From Crossaster papposus (Eukaryota; Echinodermata; Asteroidea; Velatida; Solasteridae), in contig JBAIAA010000904.1 of assembly GCA_037893245.1 (NCBI GenBank), positions 434,001 to 498,000 of the forward strand: a DNA stretch of 64,000 bases, in the 5' to 3' direction. The notes below the pieces were generated by a model that was not told where the DNA came from, did not search any database, and saw nothing but the letters and a program-made list of their open reading frames with translations. How positions within the stretch are numbered: position 1 is the stretch's first letter; each line of letters starts with the position of its first letter. Shown here in pieces: positions 48,560-60,700 of this stretch. The position numbers were made by a program, and so were the translations under genes.

Positions 48560-49590
48560 CTAGATACAGGGGATGACCGTTCGCTCAATCGTCCGCTCAT
48601 GAAGGGACCAAGAGCTCACAAGGGACGCTAGCTCGCCCGCTTATATGAAGATGACCAATAGCTCATAAGATACGATATAGCTCGCGCGCCCGCGCTACGA
48701 AGGGGACCAAGAGCTCATATGAGACGATAGCTCGCGCGCCCGCTTATGAAGAGGACCAAGAGCTCACAAGAGACGATAGATAGCTCGCCCGCTTATGAAG
48801 AGGACCAAGAGTTCATAAGAGACGATAGCTCGCGCGCCCGCTTATGAAGAGGACCAAGAGCTCACAAGGGACGATAGCTCGCCCTCTTAATGAAGAGGAC
48901 CAATTGTTCATAAGAGACGATAGCTCGCCCGCTTATGAAGGGGACCAAGAGCTCATAAGGGACGATAGCCCGTCCGCTTATGAAGGGGTCCAAGAGCCCA
49001 CAAAGGAAGATAGCTCGCCCGCTTATGAAGAGGACCAAGAGCTCATAAGAGACGATAGCTCGCGCGCCCGCTTATGAAGGGGACCAAGAGCTCATAAGAG
49101 ACAGTAGCCTGTCCGCTTATGCAGGGGACCAAGAGCTCATAAGAGACGATAGCTCGCCCGCTTATGAAAGGAACCAAGAGCCCACAAGGGACGGTAACTC
49201 GCCCGCTTATGAAGATGACCAAGAGCTCATAAGAGACGATAGCTCGCGCGCTCGCTTATGAAGGGGACCAAGAGCTCATAAGAGACGATAGCCTGTCCGC
49301 TGATGCAGGGGACCAAGAGCTCATAAGAGACGATAGCTCGCCCGCTTATGAAGGGAACCAAGAGCCCACAAGGGACGATAACTCGCCCGCTTATGAAGAG
49401 GACCAAGAGCTCATAAGAGACGATAGCTCGCGCGCCCGCTTTTAAAGGGGACCAAGAGCTCACAAGGGGCGATAGCTCGCCCGCGTATGAAGAGGACCAA
49501 GAGCTCATAAGAGACGATAGCTCGCGCGCCCGCTTATGAAGGGGACCAAAAGCTCATAAGAGACGATAGCCTGTCCGTTTATGCAGGGTA
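48560..49590. repeat. 45/49-bp minisatellite, unit 3 array
   Basis: About 22 copies of the unit with GACCAAGAGCTCATAAGAGA, more varied than in unit 1. CTCGCGCGCCC variants of 49 bp are mixed with 45-bp CTCGCCC variants, and GAGCTCACAAG and GAGCCCACAAG changes recur. Stops appear in all frames, arguing against a coding role. Flanks match unit 1 on the left (48290-48530). Confidence 0.85.
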
Positions 49591-50334
49591 CTTCCAATTC
49601 ATCTTGATAGTGGCCAATTTGAAGCGAATTAGCTCTCGGCTGTCGTTCCCGTGGTTCGTATTAGATTTTAGACGTTTAAATTCGTTTTCATACCTGACAT
49701 ATTCATGTTTTACTCGTCCTACGTTAATTATTTGGCATTCGGTTTAAGTGGTCATTCAATTTAGCAGTCGGTTCGGTAAAAGTTTATATGCATTTAGAAA
49801 GATCCACATTTCTCTATTCGTTTTCATTTTCGCTCATTCTATTTAGCAATTTCTGCATCCAGAAACTTAGGTTTCGCCGCTTTTTATCAAATATACATAT
49901 AGTTTTTGTATGTTTTTTACTTAATTAATAATATTTAATTGAAATCTGCGTTTATTTTTTCCTTCTGTTTTTCATTTTTTTTTCTAACTGATTTTTCTTT
50001 TTGAAGTGTTAAACAAGCGGGAAAAGGCTATCAATTTGGTTCATTTGTTGCTGCTTCTTTGTGGCAGAATGTTGTTAGAAAAGTTCTCATTTACTTTGGA
50101 ATTTGGAATAAGGCACTGTATAATTCTAAAGAACTGAACCGTTTTCGAATTCCTTTGCTTATATTCCATATACTGGCCAAACTGGCGCAACTGGAAGCTC
50201 GAGCGAATTTGAATAACCCAATGTGACATTGTTGCAAAATGAAGTTGGATGCATCGAGATTAAAAATGAACAATCTATTTAGCTAATAAAAATGTTGATC
50301 TAAAACGTGCATCAAAATTCGTGCGAAAATGGGC

Positions 50335-51880
50335 GATTCTTATTTATTTATTTGTCGTTTTATTTAACCAGGATGGCCTTATCAGTTAAAAAACTGCTTT
50401 CCAAAAGGGCCCTGCATATAACCTAAATAGTAATTAAAACAGAAATTGAAATAAAACAAGACCAAAAATAAAACAAAAAATCAAAACTTTAAATCTAAAA
50501 TTTAAATTAACATTTTAAATTAACATTTTATATTAACATTCAAATTACCGTTCAAATAAAAATAAAAAGGACCTTATAGAAAAAGATATATTAGATCCAA
50601 AGACTATTCCAATAAATACAAACAGCATCTTAATTAAAAGCATTAAGACTGCTGTTTCATAGGAATTTTAAAAACATGTTAAGATTAAGCAAACAAATAC
50701 AACGATGAAACATAATTATAGCAAACAAAATTCATATAAAATACGAATTTGAATATGCAAGACAATAAGAACAAATATTAAAATACATATAAAAACAATG
50801 ACAGTAAAGAAAGAACAGGACAAATAAAAAACATCAGAACAATAAATAAAAATGAACAAAAACAAGGACTAGGCTTAATAAACATTGGTTTTAGATAAGT
50901 AACATCTAGAGACAAAATGAACCTAAAAGATATAAAAATAAAGTTGCCAGCAACATTAATTAAAAAGAGCTTTAAAAACATTAAAAAGAGCTTTAACGAT
51001 TTGGCTGCCAAATCTATTAAACTGACCAGGAAACCCTACATGTTTATTAAAAGTAGTTCCATATTAGCTATACATGTATCTGCAAGTACATTGTACATCA
51101 ATGTTATTATGACTAATACAATGTACTGCCATCATCAAACACAATACAAAAAAACATGTATACACAAATTATTTTGACGATTTGTTAAAGACTGTAAAAT
51201 AGAAAACAAAAGAAGTCAAATTAGAGATCGTTAATGGAAGCCATGTAAAAAGAAATTAGAGAGAAGACTCATAACCATCTAAAGACAGATAATTATAATG
51301 GTTAATAGTACCAAAGACATTGGAAAGGTCTACAAAATATTCCAAGTGTACTAAAGGGTGAATTAATATAAGTACATGTAGTTACTTTATCAATTACCTG
51401 AGTGATAGCGTGCGTTGTTGAGTGATTTTCTCATTAACAAAACTATTGTTAGATATATTATATTACACAGTATAATATTTTCAAAAAAAATAGCGGTACG
51501 ACTGTAAGTGTAGTTACAATTGAGAATGGTCTATAATAATCAACCAATTTCGAACTAGCAACTCTTGAAGATAGAAGTAACTCTGGCAACTTTCACTTTT
51601 GCAGGATTTATTCCTGTTGAGATGGGGAACATTCACGATGAGGGGGTTCAAGGCTTAGAAAGTGCACAAGTAATTTTCTTTATTAGCGAACTGTTTATCG
51701 GATCAGAACCTGCACATTTTTTTCATTGCCAGGTTATGTTCGATATCAATGATTTCTTGACCCATTACATTATTACTTGGGGAAGAAAAGTTAAGATTCG
51801 ACAAATAATGATAACAGTTGCATGTGTTTGGGGGATTTTATCACCGAGGGTTTGACCAATCACAGTAAAATAACTATTAA
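50335..51880 (-). pseudogene. Decayed CR1/L2-like LINE, unit 3 copy
   Basis: Nearly base-for-base the relic at 27040-28570, including the TTAAATAAA tail and the A-rich middle, with small indels. Inserted before the units duplicated. No open RT domain remains. Confidence 0.65.
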
Positions 51881-52321
51881 AATGGTCAGCTACAGTATAT
51901 GATGCGGATTATCATACATGTAGTTCCACCAATAGCCACATGTGTGGATTTTAAAGAAAATTGTTTTTGAGATAATCGCAGGAAGATTTTCTCCTACTTT
52001 AAAACTTCAAAAAATACTACTTTATTTGCAACAACTTTTGCAGTATAAAGGAAACCTTCACATGATTCTATGAGAGGTGAATTTATTTTACATAAACCCA
52101 GTAATTAGAATCAACACAATGGTAATGGTAAATTAATTTGTGAAAACGTAAATTTAAGTTTTTCTACATTGCCGCCCTTTCTGTTTAATGTGTTTTTCCA
52201 TAATGGAAGGGGCGCACGTGTTTACAGGCGCGCACGGCCGAAAATGTAACAAAGATGTGTGGCTCTTCGTGAAAACAAAATGCATTTATCAAGATGGCTG
52301 TCTCTTGCATCAATAACGTAA

Positions 52322-52391
52322 TTAACCCTAACTCCCTAGGGTGTGTGCAAAATCATATTGATTTTGGAGGATTGAGAACTGTAAGGGTTAA
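52322..52391. mobile_element. Tiny piggyBac-like TTAA element, 70 bp, unit 3
   Basis: Same ends, length and position relative to the TRIM gene as at 29000-29069, so inherited through the duplication rather than inserted separately. Confidence 0.6.
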
Positions 52392-52786
52392 TATAATTAA
52401 TGATGTTTTGCTCACAGAAGCATATCAAAATGTTTAAGTACAGAGTTTTAAAGCAAAATACTGAAAAACAAATCGGGAAAAAAAATGTCATTGTTGACAT
52501 TATGTGGCTCTTTGTGAATGTGTGGCTCTTAACATAAGTTAAAAGTTTCAGAGAACACTAATTTGTTCGATTTGAATAATTACGATGCGATAAATATCAG
52601 TGATTTATATTTTGTGTATGATTTTGACGTCACACTGTGCGCGCGTTGGTAAAGGATTCCCTTGGTTTCCGGTTTCAGTTAACAATGACAAACAATGTAC
52701 AAATGTAGAACGATACACAACAGTAAACTGAACTATTGGCATGTCATTGGTGATTAGAAACTGACATGACTGATTACAATGTCACG

Positions 52787-55651
52787 TCACACCTGGTGAT
52801 ACATCTTGACTGAGTAGTAGTCAGCCACTGCCAGCTGCCCATCTGATGTGAATGTGATTCCGCGGGGAGAGTACAGACCCTGTGCAACGCACTTGAGAAA
52901 TCCACCTTGAGGGTCATAGTGGTGGATATGACCCGTGTTATCACCATTACGCATTGCAACATATATACCTGAGCTATCAGTGCACACACCGCGGCAGCTC
53001 TGTACTGGTTGACCATTGATAGTGGGTTTGATGACGCGCTGTGTAGTACCATTGCCATCAGCAACATTTACTGTCTGTAAAGATGAACCGATGACAATTC
53101 TATCATTGCTGTCTACAGCCAGATAGTAAGGTGCAACCTTGACTGGTATTGTACGTAGGAGCTCACCATCAGTGGGGCTGTGTTCAGTCAACACCAGCCT
53201 CCTGACATCACCTACTACGATGGTACCATCATTCTTGACAGCTACACCGCAGAGGTAAACTGCGGTCTTACCGACCTCACTCGGTGGCACTGTTGGGAAC
53301 TCAAAGGCCAGCGTGTCGTCGCTGTTAAACACCTTCACACGGGATGCGTCTTCCTCGACGACCACCAAAAGATTGTTGGTGCGTGTAGATGCAATGCAGA
53401 GTGGACCTGTAGGAGTCACGTTGTCAAAACAAACAAACGACCATTATGCATTTATTGCACAATCCTTTCAAAACAGACATTCTTAAAAGATTGAAAACTA
53501 CAGTAGAAAAAATGTCTGTCAAAGAATACATTTTTAAGATTTGGTATACATGTTCGAGAAATCACCGCGTCTGATAATTCATCTTGCATGATCTTGTTAT
53601 GTTTTTGGCGTTTATTTAATCCCACAATGTGGGGCACAACATGCTTCACCGTGATTTATTGTTCTGTGTAAATATTGTGCTATATAGAAATTTTTAAAAG
53701 GTCTTCCATGCCTAAGAGTGATAAACATACACTGCAAAAACTGTGTTTAGCGTGTAAACACTTTTCTATCAGTTTGTAAACGCTTTTACTCACTAAACAT
53801 GCCAGTTTAGCATTAAGGATGGAGTTTTAGTAATTGAACATCAATGTTTAGAAATTGGATACGGGTATTAGCTGCAAAACATGTCAACTGTTAGCAAACA
53901 AAGTCTGTTTACTCGGTAAGAACAGGTTTTGGAGTGTAAATCTGTGGATATTGTTGTTTACCGATGTTTTCTTTCATCAAATTCACAGTATTTATGTGTT
54001 TTTTTCTCTGTAACTATCAGATGTATTTTGCTTGGAATTCTCATCTTTTGCAAAGAGCTTCAGGAATAAAGCAAATCAAATTACTGAGGTGAAATTTTCA
54101 TTTTTGGTTTGTCCACTTTTGAAATGTTGTTTTCATGGAAAATATATTGAGGTTGAAAACGTTCCCATGTCATGAACACCAACTTATTGAATACAGTAAA
54201 TCATTATTTTGTTTTAAATTTTACAGTTTCAATAGAGTTTTATTTGCTTTTGTTTTACCTTATTAGTTAAAAATTTAAATACAGAGAATATTAGTGAAGA
54301 GCGAATGGAAATTGTTCAAGTGCATAATTTTGCAGATGGCATGTTATTTTAACTTACGTCCTTGCATCGGGATTGTGTTTTTCTGATTGCCATCGATGCT
54401 GCAGATCACAACTCGTTTGTTGCCGTAGTCAGTCACTGCAATCTCATCAGGTTGAAGAGCAGCAATGTCCCAAGCCCCAAACTGTCCTGGACCGCTTTCC
54501 TGTTTACCAAACTCCCCACACAGCTCCCACTTGCCTTCCATCACCACCTCACCCAGATTGATGTCACCAATCCCCCCACTCTGCTTGAACTTCAGCAATG
54601 CCAGCCTGTCATCAACTCTAGGAATAGTCCGACCGGCCAACAGTTTCAAGTCTTTGCTGATTGTAGGATAGAGTGACAGGAAGTCACTATCCGATGCTGT
54701 CCTTGTCACCTCTCTAGCTGTATCTAGTGAAAACTGAAACCTCTCCACAGCCAAGCTCACGGTTTTCTCACATTCTTTCAGTTTCTGCTCACGATCCGAT
54801 TGAATGTTTTTGATGTCGTCAAGGATGCGATTTTCTTGGGCCGTGATCTCTGCTCGTATCTTAGCTGCTCTGTCTTGCACTTCTGTTGTGACCCTCCTCA
54901 GTGTGAGACTCAAATCTTCTTTCAGTCGTAAGACTTTTTCTTGTGATTCTTGGATTTCCTTCATTGAGTTTTCAAGTGGATGAAACAGTTCAGCCAACGT
55001 TTGCTTGTAAGTGGATGCGGCCTCGTATCCCTCAATGTACGAGTGTTCTGGCATACGGTGGTTTACGACCGTACAGTCTCGGCAGATGAGTATTTCACAC
55101 GTGGTACAAAAGAACCTCGCTGCTTCGCCAGCATGGATCGGGCATTTTGGATGTTGTTTCTGATGTTTCTTTGTCAGTGTAACCTTTCCCTCACGAATGT
55201 CCTTCAGTGGAGTCACCTTGTGGTTTGACATTGCTGCGAATCGAAGATGCATTTTACTACAGGCCGAGCACAAACTCTGTTCGCAGTCCAGACATCTATG
55301 CGTTGCCTCATTGGCTTCCTCACAAATACCACACGAAATGCCAGCATCACCCAAGCTCACTACCTTCTCCTGAAGTACAATCTCCTCAACCAAACCGATT
55401 ATATGAAAGTTGGTTTTCAGACCCTGCACCCCCGCCTCTGTAAGCTTCGTCTCCTGTCGACACACGGGGCAAGGAATCTCCATACAGCCCTGGTGTTTCG
55501 TGCTGTGGTATTTTAGCAGACATTGCTCACAGAAACTGTGGAGGCATTCCAGTATCTTAGGCCGTTCGTATCTCTCTTGACAAATGCAGCACTCCAGATG
55601 CTGTCTGCTAATTGTCTTTAGAGCTAAACTTATTGCAGGTCCGGTCGCCAT
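52787..55651 (-). CDS. TRIM-NHL protein C (predicted RING E3 ubiquitin ligase), two coding exons
   Basis: Complement(join(52787..53406,54358..55651)), 637 residues, one codon shorter than the others at the exon 1 NHL segment (GPGQFGAWDIAALQPDE). The split codon is Arg (C + GT). RING and both B-box ligand sets are complete. B-box 1 reads CLDCEQSLCSACSKMH, an EQSL variant of the DQNV of A and B. The coil is almost the same as in B. The intron (951 bp) is the most divergent of the three. No stop or frameshift. Likely active; its role within the cluster is unknown. Confidence 0.9.
53729..53937. mobile_element. Intronic MITE in gene C, diverged
   Basis: Keeps ACACTGCAAAAACTGTGTTTA on the left, but the right end is mutated (AGAACAGGTTTTGGAGTGT) and the interior is shortened to 209 bp. 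Confidence 0.65.
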
Positions 55652-57171
55652 TTTGTTTTGTCTGGAAAAAAGAAAATGAATGTGTTCATGTATTTAATAA
55701 TAGGTATCAACAGCCAGAGCTATAGATGTGAATTTAAAAGAAGTGCAAAATCACCCTCTTACCAAAACTGCACATTCTCTTTAAACTATCAGTATCATCA
55801 CTTTTTTCCCCATTTGTCAATCCAATCCGTTATGAAAAATGCTGAGAATGTATAAGTAATTTACATCTTGAAAGCCATGCAAGTTGTTACAAAAAAAACA
55901 TTAAACCGAATTCCATACATAATATTCAGGGAATTAAGATGTGGTTCGAGGTCATGTATCATGCACGTTTGACCTTTGATTGTCTCTGCTGTTGTTAGAG
56001 TCCATAGCAGGCATCAATGGGAAGACAGTCTAGATGATAAATTAACCCTAACAGTCCTCAATCCTCCGACAGGTAAATGATTGAGGACTGTTAGGGTTAA
56101 GGAAGTACATCATTCGGCGAAATTATTTGAGCACAATCGGTGTGTAACTCAAGATACAGGGGGTGGTCATGCCAGTATTGCCACAAGTTGTCACAAAATG
56201 TACGTGTTCATCACAAAATGTACAGATATAATGCAATAAACTAACTACAGCTTCAGTACAGCTAGCTACTATCAAAAGAAGTATTACATTAACCCTAACC
56301 CTAACCCTACCTAATGCTACTTTTTACTACTAGTAGTAAAACGTAGTATGCAGTACTCTCACTGACTTGTGTGCAATGCCTGTAGTAATTTTTAGTATTT
56401 GGTACTTCACCCCCAATTGCACTCGTAGTACTTTTTAGCATTTGGTCCCTCTGCTTGCTGAGTGTGCAGGTGTACAGTAGTATGCTGTGTAGAGTGAGCT
56501 AAACTCTACAGCAAAAATTGTCACTTGGGACACAGCAATGGGTCAAGGCTGGACTACTGCATTTTTTGCCAGGTAAGTATTACTGACCTGTAATATTACT
56601 ATTTTGAAGTTGGTAGTATCTGTACTCTGTCAGTACATGTACACGGTGTAACTTTTTACTGAGCATTTTTACACTGATTGGTTGCGGTCCTAAAATACTA
56701 ATATTCACCAACAACACACCAACAACACACCAACAACACGCACATCACCGACAACCCACCCAAAACGTAATCTATATTGACAAAAAGGTATAGCAAATAC
56801 TAAAAGAGTAGTACACAAGTACACACGATACAAATGATTGTGCTTGACATGATGATGAGCGCGAGCCTGGGCCTGCCTGGCTGGGACTAGACGAGTGGGA
56901 CTGGTTACATTTCTTTTGTGAAAATGAAATTTGTTTTTACGCAAAAAATATACCTCTAATCCAAAAAACAGCGTCAGGTTGCACAATTCTTTTTCATTTT
57001 CTAATTGACCGATAATATTATCTTTGCTCACTTTTTGTTATTTCTCCTTTCACTCAGTCCTCGAACTCGAAGCAACACGGAAGTACATGTAAATCATAAA
57101 TGGACAAAGTCGACAATGAATGCAACATGACGAAGAGCGCCCCCAAGACAACACGCCCAGCGTTCTGACTA
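55652..57171. promoter_or_regulatory. Upstream region of gene C and downstream block, non-coding
   Basis: To about 56500 it matches the gene A and B upstream regions, with the 59-bp hairpin and a three-copy telomere-like run (56289-56310). From 56640 it matches the blocks at 14960 and 40390. No gene seen; any promoter role is inferred from position. Confidence 0.4.
56042..56100. mobile_element. 59-bp piggyBac-like TTAA hairpin, unit 3
   Basis: TTAACCCTAACAGTCCTCAA and its inverted copy with TTAA at each edge. The loop differs from the unit 2 copy at several bases while both outer arms are the same, so the stem is the better kept part. Confidence 0.75.
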
Positions 57172-58417
57172 TTAGCCTCTGTCATGAAATGACGAAAATC
57201 AACCGAAGAGGGCGTTTTGCGGAAATTTGTCAATATGGCTTTCGAGCTCGCGCGTAAAACTAACGTAAGTAGCCATACCATGGAGGAAAGACAACAGATA
57301 GTTAATGAATTGCGGGGAAATACTTAATACAAAATGGCCAATCATAAAACTAGATTTTCTTTCCTGCACTTGAAAAGACCCGCCGTGTATTTATGCTCCT
57401 TAGAAAACCGGTTAGGCCAAATTAACATTTAAACAAAACAAAAAATTCAGTGGCACTGAACTGAAGCTTTATTTGAAAGCCATATTTGAATGCCATACAG
57501 TAAACAAACAACTTGATACATGTACAAGCAATATTATTTTTGTATTTTTAATTATTTACACACAAGCACTTGGTTCACATAATTACTATATGGACGTTAA
57601 ACCTCAAAATTCCTGATCCTGCAATGTTAATTTAAAAACCAGTTTTAAATACTGTCACATTAAATGTACAGACGCCTGTGAAATCTAGTAATATTTTATC
57701 CTTTTATTGACTGAAACCTGACATTAAAAGAAGTTCGTAAATATTAAACTTGGATTTTCCAAAAATTATTCAATTGCGCCACGACCAATTAGGGAGCACT
57801 CGGTCGATTGTGTGCACAATTTCTGGACGCCACCGTTTTGGGGTTTTTCGGACTAAGCTTACACCTAAATTGTTAACAGAGGGTATTAATAGCAAGCATT
57901 AATAACATTAACATGGTAAAGGTACAATGAATTTGCAGTTTGTCAACAAAGAAGTATGGCAACATTGCATGAGGAAAGTCGGCCCAACACTAACTGTTTA
58001 TAAACAATGTAAACGTCGAAGTACAGCTATAGCTCTCCCAAAGGTCGAGTTGTCTCAAAGGTCGAGTTGTCTCAACGGGCGAGTTGTCTCAACGGGCGAG
58101 TTGTCTCAACGGTCGACTTGTCCCGAGTCGAGTTGTCTCAACGGTCGACTTGTCTGACATCCGCTAGCTACGCACACGCTTTCACAAACTGACCATTTTT
58201 TCAGTCGCTGTTTCTTTTTCTTTCGTAATTTTACGGTTTTGGATGACATTTAGCCTTATGCCTACGGTTTATCCTTTCGAAATAACCACAGCCTTTAGAG
58301 CTCCGTCGTAAGCCATAAAGTTCTGACATCGACGACACAGTGTTGCTGTTGGTAAGCGCCGCCATTTTGACAATTTTCCTCGCGTTGACCTTTTAGAAAG
58401 GTCATGACAGAGGCTAA
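57172..58417. mobile_element. 1246-bp element with TTAGCCTCTGTCATGA ends
   Basis: The perfect 16-bp inverted ends TTAGCCTCTGTCATGA (57172-57187) and its complement (58402-58417) interrupt GTTCTGACT..GGCCG, which is continuous in unit 1 at 15496-15510. The target duplication is unclear because two bases are missing. It abuts the 120-bp foldback exactly. An 18-bp minisatellite lies inside; no transposase. Confidence 0.75.
58033..58157. repeat. 18-bp minisatellite inside the 57172 element
   Basis: About six copies of GTCGAGTTGTCTCAACGG, with GGGCGAGTT and GGTCGACTT variants. It opens a short Ser/Arg frame with no other support as a gene. Confidence 0.75.
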
Positions 58418-58537
58418 TGGCCGTTTTCCAAGCCCAATAGGCTTCATCTGGCTCTGATACCGGTACCATTGACGAATTGCATGTACTGCATAAACAAAGC
58501 CAAAACGGGGACGACGCTTGGGCTTGGAAAACGGCCA
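58418..58537. mobile_element. 120-bp foldback, unit 3 copy
   Basis: The 3' arm keeps GGGCTTGGAAAACGGCCA, the left arm TGGCCGTTTTCCAAGCCC. The loop is six bases longer than in the other copies. Confidence 0.65.
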
Positions 58538-58565
58538 AAAGCTTTTTTCCGTGGCCACGGTACCT

Positions 58566-59249
58566 GATGTAGACTTGATCCAAGTCGGGATTCTGTGGTA
58601 ACATTGCTCATGGTCATCCACACCGTGCGCCTCGCGTCACGTCCACGCTTATCAGTAGCGCGCCCTCATGTGCCGCCCATGCTCATTTGTGTGGTTCAGA
58701 ACCTATGGGCTCATCTACTGAAAACGGTAGCGGCCAATCAAATTGCAGAATTGTATAAATTAGCATATATCTGTAATAATATGAACTTTGACCCGGTTGT
58801 GTGACGGACGTACGTGGACATTGTGATGTACAATGTACATAATTATGTACATACACACGTACACACAAACGGTTTAATAGTCTAGCTATCGTGTACATTT
58901 TCCGGCCGTTAAGTTTGCACTATACCGTACTCTAACTAAATGAACGAAGTATGGGCACAGTTATTGAATTTGAAAAAGGCATCTAGTGACAGTACTGCCT
59001 ACCATTCCTCCATAGTCCGTTAGCGGTCGAGCTAGTCCGTACTCGAGGCTTGGTCACGCGAGCAGAGTGGACGGACGTGTTTTTTTTGTCAGTGGCGGAA
59101 AATTCAAAAACCGCGCCCTTCTTGGGGTGTTTTAGCTCTCTGAACATCCTCGTTTCTTCTGGTCTTTTGGGTAAGCAATATCAGTTTATTCGAGAGGTAC
59201 TTTATACTTGCTTTCCTTTTTCTGTCCTGTAATCGGAAAATCGTCCAAT
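58566..59249. other. Region before the I/Nimb-type LINE
   Basis: Unit homology ends near 58565. No gene is seen. Part of this stretch is presumably the LINE 5' UTR, but I cannot mark its first base. ACGTACAC-type words near 58800-58870 are low complexity. Confidence 0.4.
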
Positions 59250-60700
59250 ATGGACGATGATCCGGATGAATCCAGTAATGAAACTTCTTGGGATCAAATG
59301 TCTCAACATACTCCCATGGATGCCAATGATCAAGAATTACTTGACCAACCACGCTCAACTCTTGACGTACTAATAAGTCAAGCTCAAAATGACACACCTC
59401 AGATACAAAATAGGAAAAGGTCTAAATCCAGCTGGCACTATAATGATGTATATTCAGATTCAGAAAATGACTCCCCTGATGAGCAACCCACTAAACGTCG
59501 CTATGTTCAAAACATCAAACAACCCACAATTGTTATCATAAACTCCCCGGATGTTAAATTAGCCAGAATAAACCCTATCAAAATCGCCAACGCCCTCAGT
59601 AAAATAGGGAAGGACCTCATCAAGAGTGTGTCCAAAAACAACCAAGGAGGGATCACTGCACGATGCTACACCCCAGCACAAGCCACAAAACAGAAACCCA
59701 AAGCAAAGGAGTCATATATGGCATAACTACAGACATCACAGATGATGAGATCCTATCATCATGCAAGAAACAAGGAGTGATTGAAGCAAAACGTCTAACG
59801 CAAAAACGTAATGGTATCATAGAAGCAAGTCAATCGATCTGCCTAACCTTCAACACCACAAATCTACCTGAAGAAATACAATTGGGATACGAAATATTCG
59901 TTGTCAAACCTTTCATCCCCCCTGTAATCAGATGCTTTAATTGTCAGCGCCTGGGTCATACAGCTAGCAACTGTCGCAGCTCGACACGATGTGTGCGATG
60001 TGGGGGCCCACATTCCTTTGATCAATGCGAACAAAAAGATAATGTAAAATGCTGTAGGTGTGGAGAAAGCCACTCATCTGCATATAAATGGTTGTAAAAC
60101 CATAAAGCAAGAAAAGAAAATTCAAGGGTTTAGAGTACTAACCTACAACATTTCCTATGCCGATGCCGCAAAGGTCATCAAGACTGACATCAGCGTTCGC
60201 CAGCAGGATGACTCGCCCACCCAGCAAACTCCGATGCAGCAACCCTCTCAGCAATACCCTATCAATACCCAGCAAACACCTATAATCCAACCAACAAATA
60301 ATCACGCAGAACCTCAACACAGAACCAATAACAAACCCGCCAAGGCTACCACTGAAGCGAGACGCCCAACCATTGAAGCGAGACGCCCAACTACAAAGCA
60401 ACCAGTAAAAACCACCAAAGACGCTACCACTCAAACAGAAAAAACAGCACAAACACAAACTGAACACACTCGGTGTTTTTGCAGTGAACAACGCCTGACC
60501 GAACTATACTCACTGGTACAATGCAGATTTGGGAAACAATTAAAAATAAAGAAGAAAGAATTTCGGCAGTGAAGACTCTCGTCAATCACATCACCCACCC
60601 AACTTATTCTCAGCCAACACCAAAAACTAAACAAGGAAAACCAAGAACGTCCTCTCAACCACCTGCAAATACAAAGCAAGACCATAAACGCCGACCATAA
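59250..60700 (+). pseudogene. ORF1 of an I/Nimb-type LINE, frameshifted
   Basis: The ATG at 59250 starts an acidic N-terminus (MDDDPDESSNETSWD), followed by a segment VIINSPDVKLARINPIKI. The frame shifts between 59663 and 59726 and continues to a CCHC cluster: CFNCQRLGHTASNC, CVRCGGPHSFDQC, then a third CxxCxxxxH knuckle cut by a one-base shift near 60085. After that come a Gln/Thr-rich tail and a further shift near 60530. In the I superfamily, ORF1 proteins coat the RNA through such zinc knuckles. At least three shifts make it non-functional. Confidence 0.8.

Larger units (their letters stand above)
49591..52786. other. Unit 3 spacer before gene C, non-coding
   Basis: Collinear with 5270-6180 and 26820-29483. 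Contains the LINE relic and the 70-bp TTAA element. The 3' flank of gene C starts at 52786 and matches that of gene B. Confidence 0.5.
42604..58565. repeat. Segmental duplication unit 3
   Basis: Begins directly after unit 2 with no insertion at the junction. Carries TRIM-NHL gene C. Its upstream half is rearranged: 45070-46180 matches unit 1 4380-5520, then comes a 2.1 kb transposon, then 48290-49590 matches the earlier 3200-4080, and 49600 returns to the 5270 position. Confidence 0.75.
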
